Shown here: piece by piece, positions 24,350-35,490 of the stretch
Numbering within the stretch: the first letter of the stretch is position 1
How the letters are laid out: every line of letters begins with the position of its first letter
Source of the DNA: Sphagnum magellanicum
Lineage: Eukaryota > Streptophyta > Sphagnopsida > Sphagnales > Sphagnaceae
Direction of reading: 5' to 3'
Length of the DNA: 64,000 nt
Assembly: GCA_021904315.1 (NCBI GenBank)
Contig: CM038915.1
Coordinates: 5,828,001-5,892,000 of the forward strand
The notes under the pieces: model-generated
What the model saw: the letters and a program-made list of their open reading frames with translations, nothing else
What the model was told of the DNA's origin: nothing
Databases searched by the model: none
Position numbers and translations under genes: made by a program

Positions 24350-24775
24350 GGGACTTTTCTTGAAAAACATAGCTAGGACTATCAAAAAGTCCTAATCTTC
24401 AAGGACTTCATGTTTACAAGGACTAATTCAACCCAAACTCAATATGTAGGGACTTTGTTCATGAACATAGGGACTATGTTAACCTAACCTCGATCTATAA
24501 GGACTCTTTCATAATTATAGGGAGTACTTAAACCCAAATAGAATATGTAGGGACTTTGGTCATGATTATAAAAATTACTTCAACCCAAACTAAATATGGA
24601 AGGACTTCATCATGATTATAGGGACTACTTCAATGCAAACTAAACATATAAGGACTTTGTTCATGATTATAGGGACTACATCGAACCCACCTCAATATGT
24701 AAGGACTTATTAATGACTATATGGATTACTTCAACGCCAAAAATAGAATATAAGGACTTCATTGTACAATTAAAC
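24350..24775. repeat. Minisatellite, 51-bp unit, about seven copies
   Basis: The word GGACT(T/C)T recurs at 24450, 24501, 24551, 24602, 24652, 24703 and 24754, a regular 50-51 bp period. The unit approximates TATGTAGGGACTTTGTTCAT followed by GATTATAGGGACTACTTCAA and CCCAAACTAAA. Two more diverged copies lie at 24340-24440. Non-coding. Confidence 0.85.
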
Positions 24776-25795
24776 TATTGTAAATGGAATGTTCTAGGAC
24801 TTAATGTAAACATTAAACAAAACTCCAAGTGAATGTTATTCACAATAGTCCATATATAGCCAAAGTCCTTATATTAATGAACACATGAAATCAAATCAAT
24901 CACCAAAATTGTATTACATTAAACTTAAATGAATAAAGTTGTATTTAAAACCAAATACTTGCATTGGATGTAGGTTGTGCACATGTATGTTCCCTTATAA
25001 CAAAGTTTGATGTAGTAGCTTCCAAAACTCCTTTGCATATTCTACCATGTGTGTTTGAATGTACATCTTCTCACCCTTGGCATTTGTTTGCTCATAATTC
25101 ACAACAAAATCTAGTCATAATTTCTCAATGATCTACTTGCATCTTCTAAACTCCTAAATCCATTCAGAGCCACAAATTAAAATAGGTTTTCAAGTCATTA
25201 TTGCTTTGAAGTTTACGCCAATCATAAATCAAAACTTGAACCATGCACTTATATCCATCCTCTTGTGGCAATAGGATCTTGTTTAATGAAGAAACCAATC
25301 ACTATATCCTTAATAACAAACCATTAATAGAATATTATTTACTAGTGTTGGTTTACACAACACTACCTTATATCCTATAGTCCTCCTTGAAACATAAGAA
25401 TTAAACTAGCAATTGAAATATTTACTATTGCATATGGTCTCAAAACTCCAGGCTCATGCCATTAAGCATTGAGCCTACACCGGAAGAAATAAATTTTCAT
25501 TCCTTAATTTTGAAACCAAAGGTAGTTCCCAGGCTTCGAATAATCAATGGTATCGTACCTCATGGTAGAGTTAGTTGCCAATTGGCACCCCTAAGAAAAG
25601 CCAAAAAATGCAAACTTGCACACCACACATGTTATGGCTCAGTTTTATGTTCTATAACATGGAGGAGATGTAAGCACATTGCTAGCAGATGAAATCATTT
25701 TAATGCAGTCAATATAACTTCTAGCTAGGTCTATAATATATATAATGAATAAAAAATGGCACCCATGTAAGATTCCCACATCAATGATGACGCGT
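24776..25795. other. Intergenic DNA without a recognised gene
   Basis: The plus-strand frame at 25456-25692 (78 codons, with HGRVSCQLAPLRKAKKC) is somewhat protein-like but isolated and unassigned. Nothing else was seen. Confidence 0.35.
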
Positions 25796-26620
25796 TCCCA
25801 AGTTTCTAATTAAACCCAAGATGGGTCTAAGTTATTCAATCAGCGGAATTGTGAAGAATTCAGGGCACGCTTCCAACTCTCAACACTAGAAGGGGTAGAG
25901 GGGCGTGTTGAAGCTCCGGGATGGGACTAGGAAGAATGACAAGCTTTAGTTACTTACTCGAACCTGCATCAAACCAACTAACAAGTTGATTAAATCACTT
26001 TCTAGAGCACCTTTAGTGTTAGGACAAGCCATGGGCAACTTTGGACTCACAAAACTCACCACAGCCTGGACTCAGGAGAAGCCACCACCTTCCCCCATAT
26101 AATATTCTCTGCGCCTCTCTTCGGCATTTACATCCGAATGGCTTTTTGTCTCAAGATTCCCAAGGAAGAGTCCCGAAACTATCTTGATTTAGACTCTCGA
26201 GACTTTGCGAGGTCATAACTCTTTTCTCAGACCTTCGATTGGGATGAGATCTAGAACAAACTTGTAGCTTTCCTCAAGAGCTTTCCAACGATGTATCGCA
26301 CTCTGCCTGCATGCACTGGGGTTGGGTTGATTCTCGACTTTTAGTGGTCGAAAGTCAAATTGCTAGTTTGATTCCCGACCTTTCTTTTTGCCATCATGTG
26401 CTGTAGAAGTTGGAATGGCCCATGCGAGCCCATTTTCGACATCTACACTTTCATAACTTTCCAATGATATAAAGAACACCCCAATGCGAGGTGCTTTGAC
26501 CCCTGCAATTGAACTTTGAAGTTTCAGGAATCTCAAAGGACTCCCAAGTCCCCATTTCAGGAGTGTGAGTTTCATCCTCACACTCTGTCAAAGTAGGGTT
26601 GCGATAAATGATTATTTGTT
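25796..26620 (-). repeat. GC-rich dispersed repeat E, copy A (inverted)
   Basis: The reverse complement of this segment aligns along its length with 27767-28579. Shared landmarks are CGCAACCC at the start, CCAATGCGAGGT/ACCTCGCATTGG, GCAGAGAATA then TATATGGGGGAAGGTGG, GCCATTCGGATGTA, and an end near ACTTGG(G/A)AAC. Composition is clearly more GC-rich than the flanks. Divergence between the copies is substantial, so this is an old family. Open frames of 72 codons on the minus strand overlap each other and are not supported. Confidence 0.75.
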
Positions 26621-27481
26621 TAGTTTCATTAGACTCATGATGTTTTGAACATGTCACTACTAGACACAATGTTTACCTCGTAATTATCATGTTTTTCAAA
26701 AAACATGTGCCACAAGAAGCTTACAACAATTTTTGTGCAAGTAACAAGATGCCATCATTAAACAAATGAGAAATAAATTACATCAACACTAGGAAACGTC
26801 AAAAGCTTAAGCAACTTTATATGTTCACCACTATTGTTTCAAGGCAACGAAGGAAACCAAAACTTTAGAGTTCACGAATTGAGAGAAACTAAACAACATA
26901 GATTAAGCAAAGCTATTACCATGATGATGGTGGCATTCGGATAAGAGGGCATTAACATTTCCTTGCCAATGAGCCATGTGATTGTCACTTTCAAACTATT
27001 TCAAAATTCAATTAACCACACCAAAAAACTACACCCCATGAGAAAATTTCTACTAGTAGCCTCCATCATAAATCCTTCCTGCAAATTGCTGAGGTTTGAT
27101 TCACCTTTAAAGATTTTGGGCAAACATAAAACCTATTATTACATTATTTAGGAATCAATTTTATAAAGGGACATACATTGAAAAAAATACAAACCTTTAA
27201 ACTTTCAAGTAACCAAAACCAATTTGTTAAAAATTATGCAAAGGAATGGGAGTTTATAATATACATTCTTGAAGGGATTCAAACTAATCATCATAACCTT
27301 AACACCAACACCAACACCCTCAATGTTTGAGCTAGGGGATAACCAATGTAAATAGTCAAAACAAACATCTACTACTGTGAGGATTGAAAGTGGCTAGAAG
27401 CTAGATGGTTAGTCAATTGAGAGGTAAAGAAATGCAAGTCCATTACAAAGTAAGTTGTAGCAAACACCCTTGACCACCTTG
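26621..27481. other. Intergenic DNA, nothing recognised
   Basis: AT-rich, with a short CACCAACACCAACACC run near 27302. No gene or RNA is visible. Confidence 0.4.
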
Positions 27482-27766
27482 CCCTTGTCATTGGTCTAAA
27501 CAAGTCTCTTCACACACAAGGACACCTACCCACCAAACATTATTCACATAAGTAAACATTATCCAATGTTCAAAATAAATAAGAGCACCTCCACAACACA
27601 CCTGCCCACTAAACATTGTTCACATCATTGAACATTATCCAATGTTCAAAATAAATAAGAGCACCTCCACGACACACTTGTTGAAAATTAGTGCTTAACA
27701 ACCTAAAAAACCTAAAAAAATTTCAGCTGCAATTCCACAAGTCACCTACTCACAACTAGGGACATT
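27482..27766 (+). repeat. Direct repeat X, left copy (285 bp) with an internal 76-bp duplication
   Basis: Nearly identical to 28580-28865, differing by one clear substitution and a few A-run indels. Inside it, 27525-27600 and 27601-27676 are a tandem pair of 76-bp units ending CAAAATAAATAAGAGCACCT. The repeat core runs TGTCATTGG to AGGGACA, so it has TG and CA ends with a short TGTC/GACA inverted repeat, as LTRs do. Confidence 0.85.
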
Positions 27767-28579
27767 TGTCGCAACCCCACTTTGGCCAAGTGTGGGGGTG
27801 AAGCCCAACACTTGGAAAAGTGGGTGGTTTGGAGTCTTCCGGGACTCCCGAATGTTCAGAGCTCGACAGCAAGGACCAAAACACCTCGCATTGGGGTGTT
27901 CTTGGTGTCATTGGAAAGGTCTTGAAACTTAGATATCGAAAGTGGCCTCGCATTGGAAACTTTGACATCTGTAGCCCAAGTTATGGACAAAAGAAGGGCC
28001 GGGAGTCAAACTGGCAATTTGACTCCCGACCACTAAAAGTCGGGAATCGACCTCTTCCCGACCTTGTCTTGAAGAGTGCGACACGGCGTTGGAAAACTCT
28101 CGACGAGAGCTACAACATTGATTCAAGACTCGTCCTGATCCGAGTTCAGGGCGAGGAGCTATGGTCGTTCAAAGTTCCAGGAGTCCAACCGGGACACTTT
28201 CGGGACTCCATTTCAGGAGTCCCAACAAAATGTGCCATTCGGATGTAGCCTCCGCGACCAGCCGCAGAGAATACTATATGGGGGAAGGTGGTGGCTTCCC
28301 CCGAGTCTGGGCCGTGGTGAGTCTTGTGTGTCCAAGTGCCCGTAGCAAGTCCCAACACCCAAGGGTGTCCCGAATGTTAAACTAACCCGATTTGGTTGGT
28401 TTTTGGATGCAGATTCACACGAGCTAAGCTAGTCCCTCTTCCTAGTCTAATCCCGGGGCTCCCAACTCGACCCTCTACCCCTTTCTAGAGTTGGAAGCCA
28501 GGAACGTGCTACCAAGTCTCAACTTTCCGCAACTTGACTTTATGAAACCCTCAAGTGGGTTTCACCTCGTGACTTGGAA
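27767..28579 (+). repeat. GC-rich dispersed repeat E, copy B, between direct repeats X
   Basis: Starts TGTCGCAACCCCACTTTGG and ends near CACCTCGTGACTTGGAA. It is related to copy A at 25796-26620 in the opposite orientation. It contains GACTCCCGACCACTAAAAGT and CGGGAATCGA in inverted arrangement (about 28018-28050). The 142-codon plus-strand frame at 27820-28248 has antisense frames of similar length, contains no recognisable motif and is not conserved as a frame in copy A. I treat it as chance opening in GC-richer DNA. Confidence 0.75.
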
Positions 28580-28865
28580 CCCTTGTCATTGGTCTAAACA
28601 AGTCTCTTCACACACAAGGACACCTACCCACCAAACATTATTCACATAAGTAAACATTATCCAATGTTCAAAATAAATAAGAGCACCTCCACAACACACC
28701 TGCCCACTAAACATTGTTCACATCATTGAACATTATCCAATGTTCAAAATAAATAAGAGCACCTCCATGACACACTTGTTGAAAATTAGTGCTTAACAAC
28801 CTAAAAAAACCTAAAAAAAATTCAGCTGCAATTCCACAAGTCACCTACTCACAACTAGGGACATT
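28580..28865 (+). repeat. Direct repeat X, right copy (286 bp)
   Basis: Near-identical partner of 27482-27766, including the internal 76-bp tandem pair. The flanks outside the two copies differ (CACCACCTTG on the left, GGATGTATGT on the right), so no target duplication around the whole X-E-X block could be recognised. Confidence 0.85.
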
Positions 28866-30771
28866 GGATGTATGTGACAAATTTGCAACAATTGCAAAGA
28901 AAAGGGTTTAGGGTTAGGCTTATAATCTTGTAATCCCCAAAATTGTTTGGATCACTTCTAGTTATGGACTATAACCATAGCTTTTGGGGCTTACCATTGC
29001 CATCAATAGTAAATGGCACTACACCAATATATTAACCTTTTCTATAAGGACCTTAACCTGTTGCAAACAAAGAATTAGAGCATGTCAACAATGTGAACAA
29101 TTATGAACCTCACAAGCAAACTAGGCAAATTGACCATCCTTCAACAAGAAATTCAATTGGATGGTTTTCAAAACACATGTACATAATCAGTGAATTTGGT
29201 TCCCAAACTCAAAACATCAGGAAAGTTAAGAAAATCTTTTGATTGAACTATAAAACTAAAGCAAGAACTCATGAACAAAATGTTGTTCTATACACAAATG
29301 ACATAATTATATTTCAACAAGGGCAAAACCTTTAGTGGTGAAAACCATGTGCCATGTTTTGTCAAGAACATCATCACCCACAATTTTAGTGTTTTTTAAA
29401 ATCAATTTATAATTTTGTTTTTTGTTAATCATAAACCTTCAAACATTTAAAATTATTATCAAAAGGAAAGATATGGTGGCATTCTAACCTAGTTGGTAGT
29501 TTGTAGTGCTAAAATAATGATAAGATACTTACCAATGACAAAATATCATCTTCAATATTAGATGGTTCCAACACTTGCCACATCTTGACATTCCTTGTTG
29601 TGTAATGCAAGAATGTTGAGATCTTCAAAGTTTCTAGCTTGGATTCATCATTGAAAGCATGCACATGTTCAAAACATGATGAAATGCAGAATATGGGTTC
29701 ATGGCAATCGTTTCATTACCTGTAGTAAACGAGCGGTGCATGTAATGAACTTTGCAAGAACCTTAAACCTTAATACCACAAGAGTGTTGTGAGGAAAAAA
29801 TGCATTGTACATCCCACCCCAATGTTCAAACTACCTAACATTGAGGTGTCAAGGAACCCTACACCCACCTATTCTAACTAGGGTGACATCATCATACTAG
29901 GTACCCTAAATTAAATAAATGGACTTTTCATGGATTTTGATGTTACATTTGAATGTGTTAAAGCAATTATTACACTTTTCTAAAACATAGTTCAAGGAAA
30001 TCATCAATTTTCATGTTCATATGGACTTTTCTAAATATCAATTTTTTTGGAACTTTGAAAAGTCCATATCACAACTTTGGAAAATGAAATTATACACATC
30101 CTATTCATCTTTATTATTCTTATCATGAATTTTCTTAAAATCCAAAAGCTCAAATACATTTGACTAGTGCATTGCAAGATAAAAGTCCTTATGTATGAGT
30201 TTTGTAGGTGCTATAAAATTTGTAGTCAAACTTTAAAAGTCCCTTATTCAATGAATATTTATCATGTTGATTTTTTTACATTTTTGGATTACAGATTTTA
30301 TTAGCATTATATATGTGAGTCCTTTTTTAAATATTCTAAAAAATTACATTTGGCATTAAAATCTTGAAGAGATGTAGGAAAAACTGCAAGTGTGACACCT
30401 AAAAAGGGACACCATAACATGCTTTCATCCAATGAAGGTCTTCAAAATTAATGCAAGTATCTTTAGTTTTGTGTAATGTCTTATATTTTTTTAATAAGAA
30501 TATTATCTGGTCAAATATTTTGGTGGTTCAATTTGAATAGCTCCATAGACATAACATGTATCCATTTGTTATGTTTCATATTTTAAAAGTACAAACAAAG
30601 GTTGAACTCCTAAACCCTCCTAAACCCTACTGGTAAGGTACAATGCGTTTTGGGAAAAATATGTGTTATGTCAAGGATGACATTCTAGGGTGCCTTCATT
30701 ACACCTAGGCATTATTTTATGGTTATGATGGGCATTAAAAGAGAGTAAATGAAACTACCATTTCCAACTAC
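28866..30771. other. Intergenic DNA with an unpaired GGGTGAAA-family right end
   Basis: No gene was seen. CATGCTTTCATCC ending at 30430 has the reverse complement GGATGAAAGCATG, like the TIR family described elsewhere, and is preceded by GTGACACCTAAAAAGGGACA. A left partner near 29336 or 29791 is possible, but no flanking duplication supports either. Confidence 0.35.
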
Positions 30772-30825
30772 CACTATTACAAATCATGGTTTTTCAATAA
30801 GTTCAAATTGACTAACTTATCATTT

Positions 30826-30980
30826 CACTACAACAAAAGGTGTCATTGTACACTAGGTGATTTCACTGGATTTTGAGTGAATTCACTAGTTGTAGTGAAC
30901 GGGGGACCAATGAAAAAATAGTGAATTCACTGGTCTAATGAACGGGGACTAGTGAACTACACCCACATTTTGTAATAGTG
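30826..30980. mobile_element. 155-bp CACTA-type MITE with TTT target duplication
   Basis: Left end CACTACAACAAAAGGTGT; the reverse complement of the right end is CACTATTACAAAATGTGG. TTT flanks both ends (30823-30825 and 30981-30983). The related inner element has the uninterrupted site TTATCATTTTTATTAATGG at 32701-32719, which acts as an empty site. The interior repeats GTGAATTCACT and GAACGGGG twice. Confidence 0.85.
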
Positions 30981-31599
30981 TTTTGATTAATGGACATGTA
31001 CATTTTGATTAAAGGTTAGGGGTTTAAATGACACATGTGTATTTGTTGACTAATCAACTTGACTATAGTGGTTTATTTGACTAGGTACACATAATCAAGT
31101 TGTACAACCTTAGTCAAAATGGCCAATAATCTTTAGTTAAATTGAACAGTTAATTAACATGACCAATGATCTTTAATCAAAATGACTAATAATCTTTAGT
31201 CAAGCTGAACATTTAATCAAAATGGCCAATGGTCTTTAATCAAATACGACACATGTGGTTTATTACTGTAGTACCTTTACCATTTCAATAACAAATTATT
31301 GAAATAATTAATTAAATTTTAAATATTAACTTTGGCACTTGGTTTTTTAACTTTGAAAATTTTAGTAAGTAATGATTATAGACAATAATAGACACATTGT
31401 ATTCGATGCCATGGAATAGTTTAGTGTGTTTAAATCACTTAAATGTTAAGACTCTGTCCTTGGGAGGTTTGGGTTTCAAACCTTGATAGTGGAAATTTTG
31501 ATTTTATTAAAATTTCAACACAAATAATAAATAATTTTTCAAAAATTTGACAAAACAAAAATTAACTTAATTTATGCCAAAAAGGTAAATGTATTATGG

Positions 31600-31845
31600 T
31601 GCCCTATGTATCTACCTCCTACCTATTCATCTACCTATTTATTTAATTAACTATTTACCTACCTATTACCTACCCACCTACCTATATTTACTTACCTACC
31701 TACCTACTTATACTTTTCAACCTACCTACCTACCTACCTACCTACCTATTTATATTTTTCACCTTTGTCCAACCTACCTATTTACCTATCCACCTACTTC
31801 ATATTATCTACCTACTTATCCACCCCCTTACATACCTAATTTTAG
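31600..31845. repeat. CTAC tetranucleotide tract (outer element)
   Basis: Imperfect CCTA/CTAC repeats. Open frames translating as Tyr-Leu-Pro-Thr repeats, including 31589-31864, are by-products of the tetranucleotide and not a gene. Confidence 0.8.
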
Positions 31846-31849
31846 CCAT

Positions 31850-32372
31850 AGGTGTAACCATTAGGATTAGCCAATATGTTTAACCAATTGATTTAACCAT
31901 TAAATTTAATTAAAATTTAGCCATTATATTTAACCACTAAATTTGGCACAAGGTTTAGCCTAAATTAAACCATTAGATTTAGTCAATAAATATAACCTAA
32001 GTTTAACCACTAGGTATAGCCATTATGTATAGCTTAGGTTTAACCACTAGAGTTACCCATTAGGTTTAATTTAAGTTTAACCATTATGTTTAACTAATAG
32101 CTTTAGCTTTTAGCCAAGTTTTAGTGATTGTGTTTAACCATTAGATTTGGGAATTATGTTTAACCTATGTTTAACCACTATTTTAGATAAGATTTAATCA
32201 TTATATTTAACCAAGGTTTAGTCATTATGTTTAACCATTATTTTAAGCCATTAGGTTTAGTTATTATTTTAAGTCACTAAGTTTAACCATTATTTTAAAT
32301 CATTGAATTTAGTCACTGAGTTTAGCCATTAAGTTTAACCATTACTTTAAATCATTGAATTTAACCACTAAG
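31850..32372. repeat. Degenerate 13-bp minisatellite (outer element, left part)
   Basis: The unit approximates AAGTTTAACCATT / AGGTTTAGCCATT. The array is interrupted at 32372 by the LTR-like insertion and resumes at 35553-35700 with the same unit. Confidence 0.75.
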
Positions 32373-33049
32373 TGTCAAGGACACGAAAAATCACAATAAC
32401 AAAGGTTAAAGGAAAGGTTTAAGTTTAATTTTCAAATAAGAAACAAGACAAGATTATGTGACTAGAAAACAAAAACATAAGAACTATAAATAAGAACATG
32501 AGATGTGCAAGACAAATGTCAAAACATAAATTTATTATGCTAACATATACAAACATGAACATAAAAAGAACATGACAAGGTAATGATGCAAGATTGTGCT
32601 TAAGATTGGAGTTGAATATATTAAAAAAAATGAGGGATCTTATTTTTATTTATACCACTATTACAAATCATGGTTTTTCAAGATATTCAAATTGACTAAC
32701 TTATCATTTTTATTAATGGACATGTACATTTTGATTAAAGGCCAAGGTTTTGAATGACACACGTATGTGTTGATTGATCAATTTGACTATAATGGTTTAT
32801 TTGATTAAATACACATAGTCAAATTGTATAAACTTAGTCAAAATGGCCAATGGTCTTTAGTCAATTTGAATAGTTAATCAAAATGGCCAAAGATCTTTAG
32901 TCAAAATGACCAATGGTCTTTAATCAAGTTGAACATTTAATCAAAATGATCAATAATCTTTAATAAAAATGACCAATGGTTTTTAATCAAGTTGAACATT
33001 TAGTCAATATGGCCAATGATCCTTAGTCAAATATGATGTGGTCTATTAC

Positions 33050-33275
33050 CCTATGTATTTACCTCCTACCTATTCATCCACCTATTTATTTAATGAACTA
33101 CTTGTCTACCTATTACCCACCCACCCACCTACCTATTATTTATTTCCAACCTATTTACTTATACCTTCTCACCTACCAACTTACATACCTATTTATGTTT
33201 TTTACCTTCGAATGACCTACTTATTTACCTACCTACCTACCTATCCATCCACTCACCTATTTAATTTTAACCATA
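33050..33275. repeat. CTAC tetranucleotide tract (inner element)
   Basis: Same composition and relative position as the tract at 31600-31845. The 94- and 60-codon Tyr/Leu/Pro/Thr-rich frames here are repeat by-products. Confidence 0.8.
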
Positions 33276-34530
33276 AGGTGCAACCACAAGGTTTAACCAT
33301 TAAGTTTAACCACTATATTTAACCATTAGGTTTAGCCAAAATTTAACCATCATGTTTAATTTAAATTTAACCACTAAAAATTTAGCCATTAAATATAACC
33401 TAGGTTTAACCACTATGTTTAGCCATTAGATTTAATCACTAAGTTTAATCAATGATTAATCATTATTTTAAGTCACTAAGTTTAACCATTAAATTTAACC
33501 ATTATGTTTAGCCATTACTTTGAGTCACTAAGTTTAACCACTAATTTAGGCATTAGGTTTAACCATTACATTAAATCATTAAGTTTAGCCATTACATTAA
33601 GTCACTAAATTTAGCCACTATGTTTAGCCATTATATTAAGTCACTAACTTTAACCATTAGGTTTAGTCATTATTTTAAATCATTACATTTAACCACCAAG
33701 TTTAGCCATTAATTAAATCACTAAGTTTAGCCATTAGATTTTGCCATTAGTTTAAGTCACCAAGTTTAACCAATAAGTTTAGCCATTATTTTAAGTTATT
33801 AATTTGAGCCATTATGTTTATCCATTACTTTAAGTTATTAAGTTTAGCCACTATGTTTAAGCATTATGTTTAGCAATTACTTTAAATCACTAAGTTTAAC
33901 CATTAAGTTGAGCCATTGGGTCATTATTTTAAGTCATTGAATTTTGCCACTAGGTTGAACCATTATTTTAAATCGCAAAGTTTAGCCACTAGATTTAACC
34001 ATTACTTTAAATCACTAAGTTTAGTCAGTAGGTTTAGCCATTGCTTTAAGTCATTGACTTTAGCCATTATGTTTAACCATTAATTAAGTTATTAAGTTTA
34101 ACCATTATATTTAACCATTATTTTAAGTCGCTAAGTTTACCCATTAGGTTTAGCCACTAAATTTAACCATTATTTTAAATCATTGAATTTAACCATTAGG
34201 TTTAACTATTATTTAAGTCACTAAGTTTAACCACTAAATTTAACCATTATTTTAAATCATTGAATTTAACCATTAGATTTAACTATTATTTCAAGCCACT
34301 AAGTTTAGCCATTGGGTTTTATCATTATTTTAAATCATTGATTTTAGCCACTAGGTTTAGCCATTAGTTTAAGTCATTGAATTTAGCCACTAGGTTCAGC
34401 CAATAGTTTAAATCATTGAGTTTAACCACTAAATTTACGCAATACTTTAAAGCACTGAATTTAACCCATTATTTTAAATCATTAAGTTTAGCCATTAGTT
34501 ATCACCTAGGTTTAGCCATTATGTTTAATG
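33275..34530. repeat. Degenerate 13-bp minisatellite, long array (inner element)
   Basis: About 95 units of a 13-bp motif such as AAGTTTAACCATT, AGGTTTAGCCATT and ATTTTAAGTCACT. Variants follow each other in a loosely ordered three- or four-unit pattern, so a higher-order period near 39 or 52 bp is possible. No long open frame in any direction. Confidence 0.85.
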
Positions 34531-35219
34531 ATGTGAAATGAACATGTAAAATAAAAAAATTCATAAAAGTTGAACACCTTTGATGGTGTAGTCCATTGGT
34601 AAGGATTTAGTTTATTATTGGGAAGGTTTGCGGTTGAATTCCTTATACTTACAACCTATGTGCATGTTGAGAAGACTAGGGTAGGTAGGTTAGAGTAAGG
34701 TAATTATGTTAAGTTAAGTAGGTAGGCCTAGTTAGGCTACGCTAGCACTTACTTACTTAAATGTTTTTTTTCGACCTACTTAAACCTATTTATTACCTAC
34801 TTACCTACTTATTTATTTATTTATTTATTTACCTACCTACCTACTTATTAACTTTTAAAATAATAATCCAAAAAATGATTTTAATTTAAGTGTAAAATTG
34901 ACCCAGTCAAATGGTCCATTATCCACCAGTCAAATAGTCATTCAAATAGTTAGTCATTTTGTTGGTCAAAATGACAAGGTTTAATTTGATTACCCAGTCA
35001 CGCTATACATGTACAAAACAACTTGTCCTGATTAAAATGGTGGTTGTTTTTACGCCTATCACTTTTGGATATTTTTTGATTAAAAAACCTAGTTGAAAAA
35101 ACCATGAATTATAGTAATGTACCTCTTTGGAGACCTAGTTCAAGGAAGCTTCCAAAGAGGTTTTTATGTGTACATTGAATAAAAAAGGTTTTTGAAAACC
35201 TTCCTAATTAATAATTTAG

Positions 35220-35490
35220 TATGAATTAACTGAAACTTAACTAAGATTTAACTAAGAGTCAATTGGAAGTTAATTAAGGTTAATTAGGACTTTACCAAGA
35301 ATTAACTAGGATTTAATTAAAAGTTAACTAAGAATTTTACTAGGAGTTAACTCAAAGTTGATTAAGAGTTAATTGGGAGTTAATTCGAAATTTAAGTAGA
35401 AGTTAACCAAGAGTTAACTAAAATTAAATTAAAATTTAACTAGAAATTATCTAAGAGTGAATTAAAACTAAACTAAGAATTAAGTATAAA
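35220..35490. repeat. Degenerate 11-bp minisatellite (LTR-like element, copy 1)
   Basis: The unit approximates AGTTAACTAAG with A/G and C/T variation. The homologous array is at 50760-50990 in copy 2. Confidence 0.75.

Larger units (their letters stand above)
32656..35119. mobile_element. CACTA-like element, inner copy (2464 bp), with TAC target duplication and empty site
   Basis: Left end CACTATTACAAATCATGG; the reverse complement of the right end is CATTACTATAATTCATGG (14 of 18 match). TAC flanks both sides (32653-32655 and 35120-35122). The LTR-like copy at 50398-51035 has the same flanking text joined at a single TAC (50679-50681), which is the unoccupied site. Content in order: subterminal GTCAAAATGGCCAATGG-like repeats, a CTAC tract (33050-33270), a long 13-bp array (33270-34530), a unique segment shared with 35700-35990, and subterminal repeats. 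No transposase frame is present. Confidence 0.85.

Noticed and set aside
27820..28248. 142-codon plus-strand frame in the GC-rich repeat
   Set aside because: Opposite-strand frames overlap it, it carries no motif, and the frame is not preserved in the related copy at 25796-26620.
27486..28862. X-E-X as an ordinary complete LTR retrotransposon
   Set aside because: No target duplication, primer-binding site, polypurine tract or coding sequence; E also occurs alone.
31589..31864. Tyr-Leu-Pro-Thr repeat protein
   Set aside because: Translation of a CTAC tetranucleotide tract; the same artefact recurs at 33033-33322.
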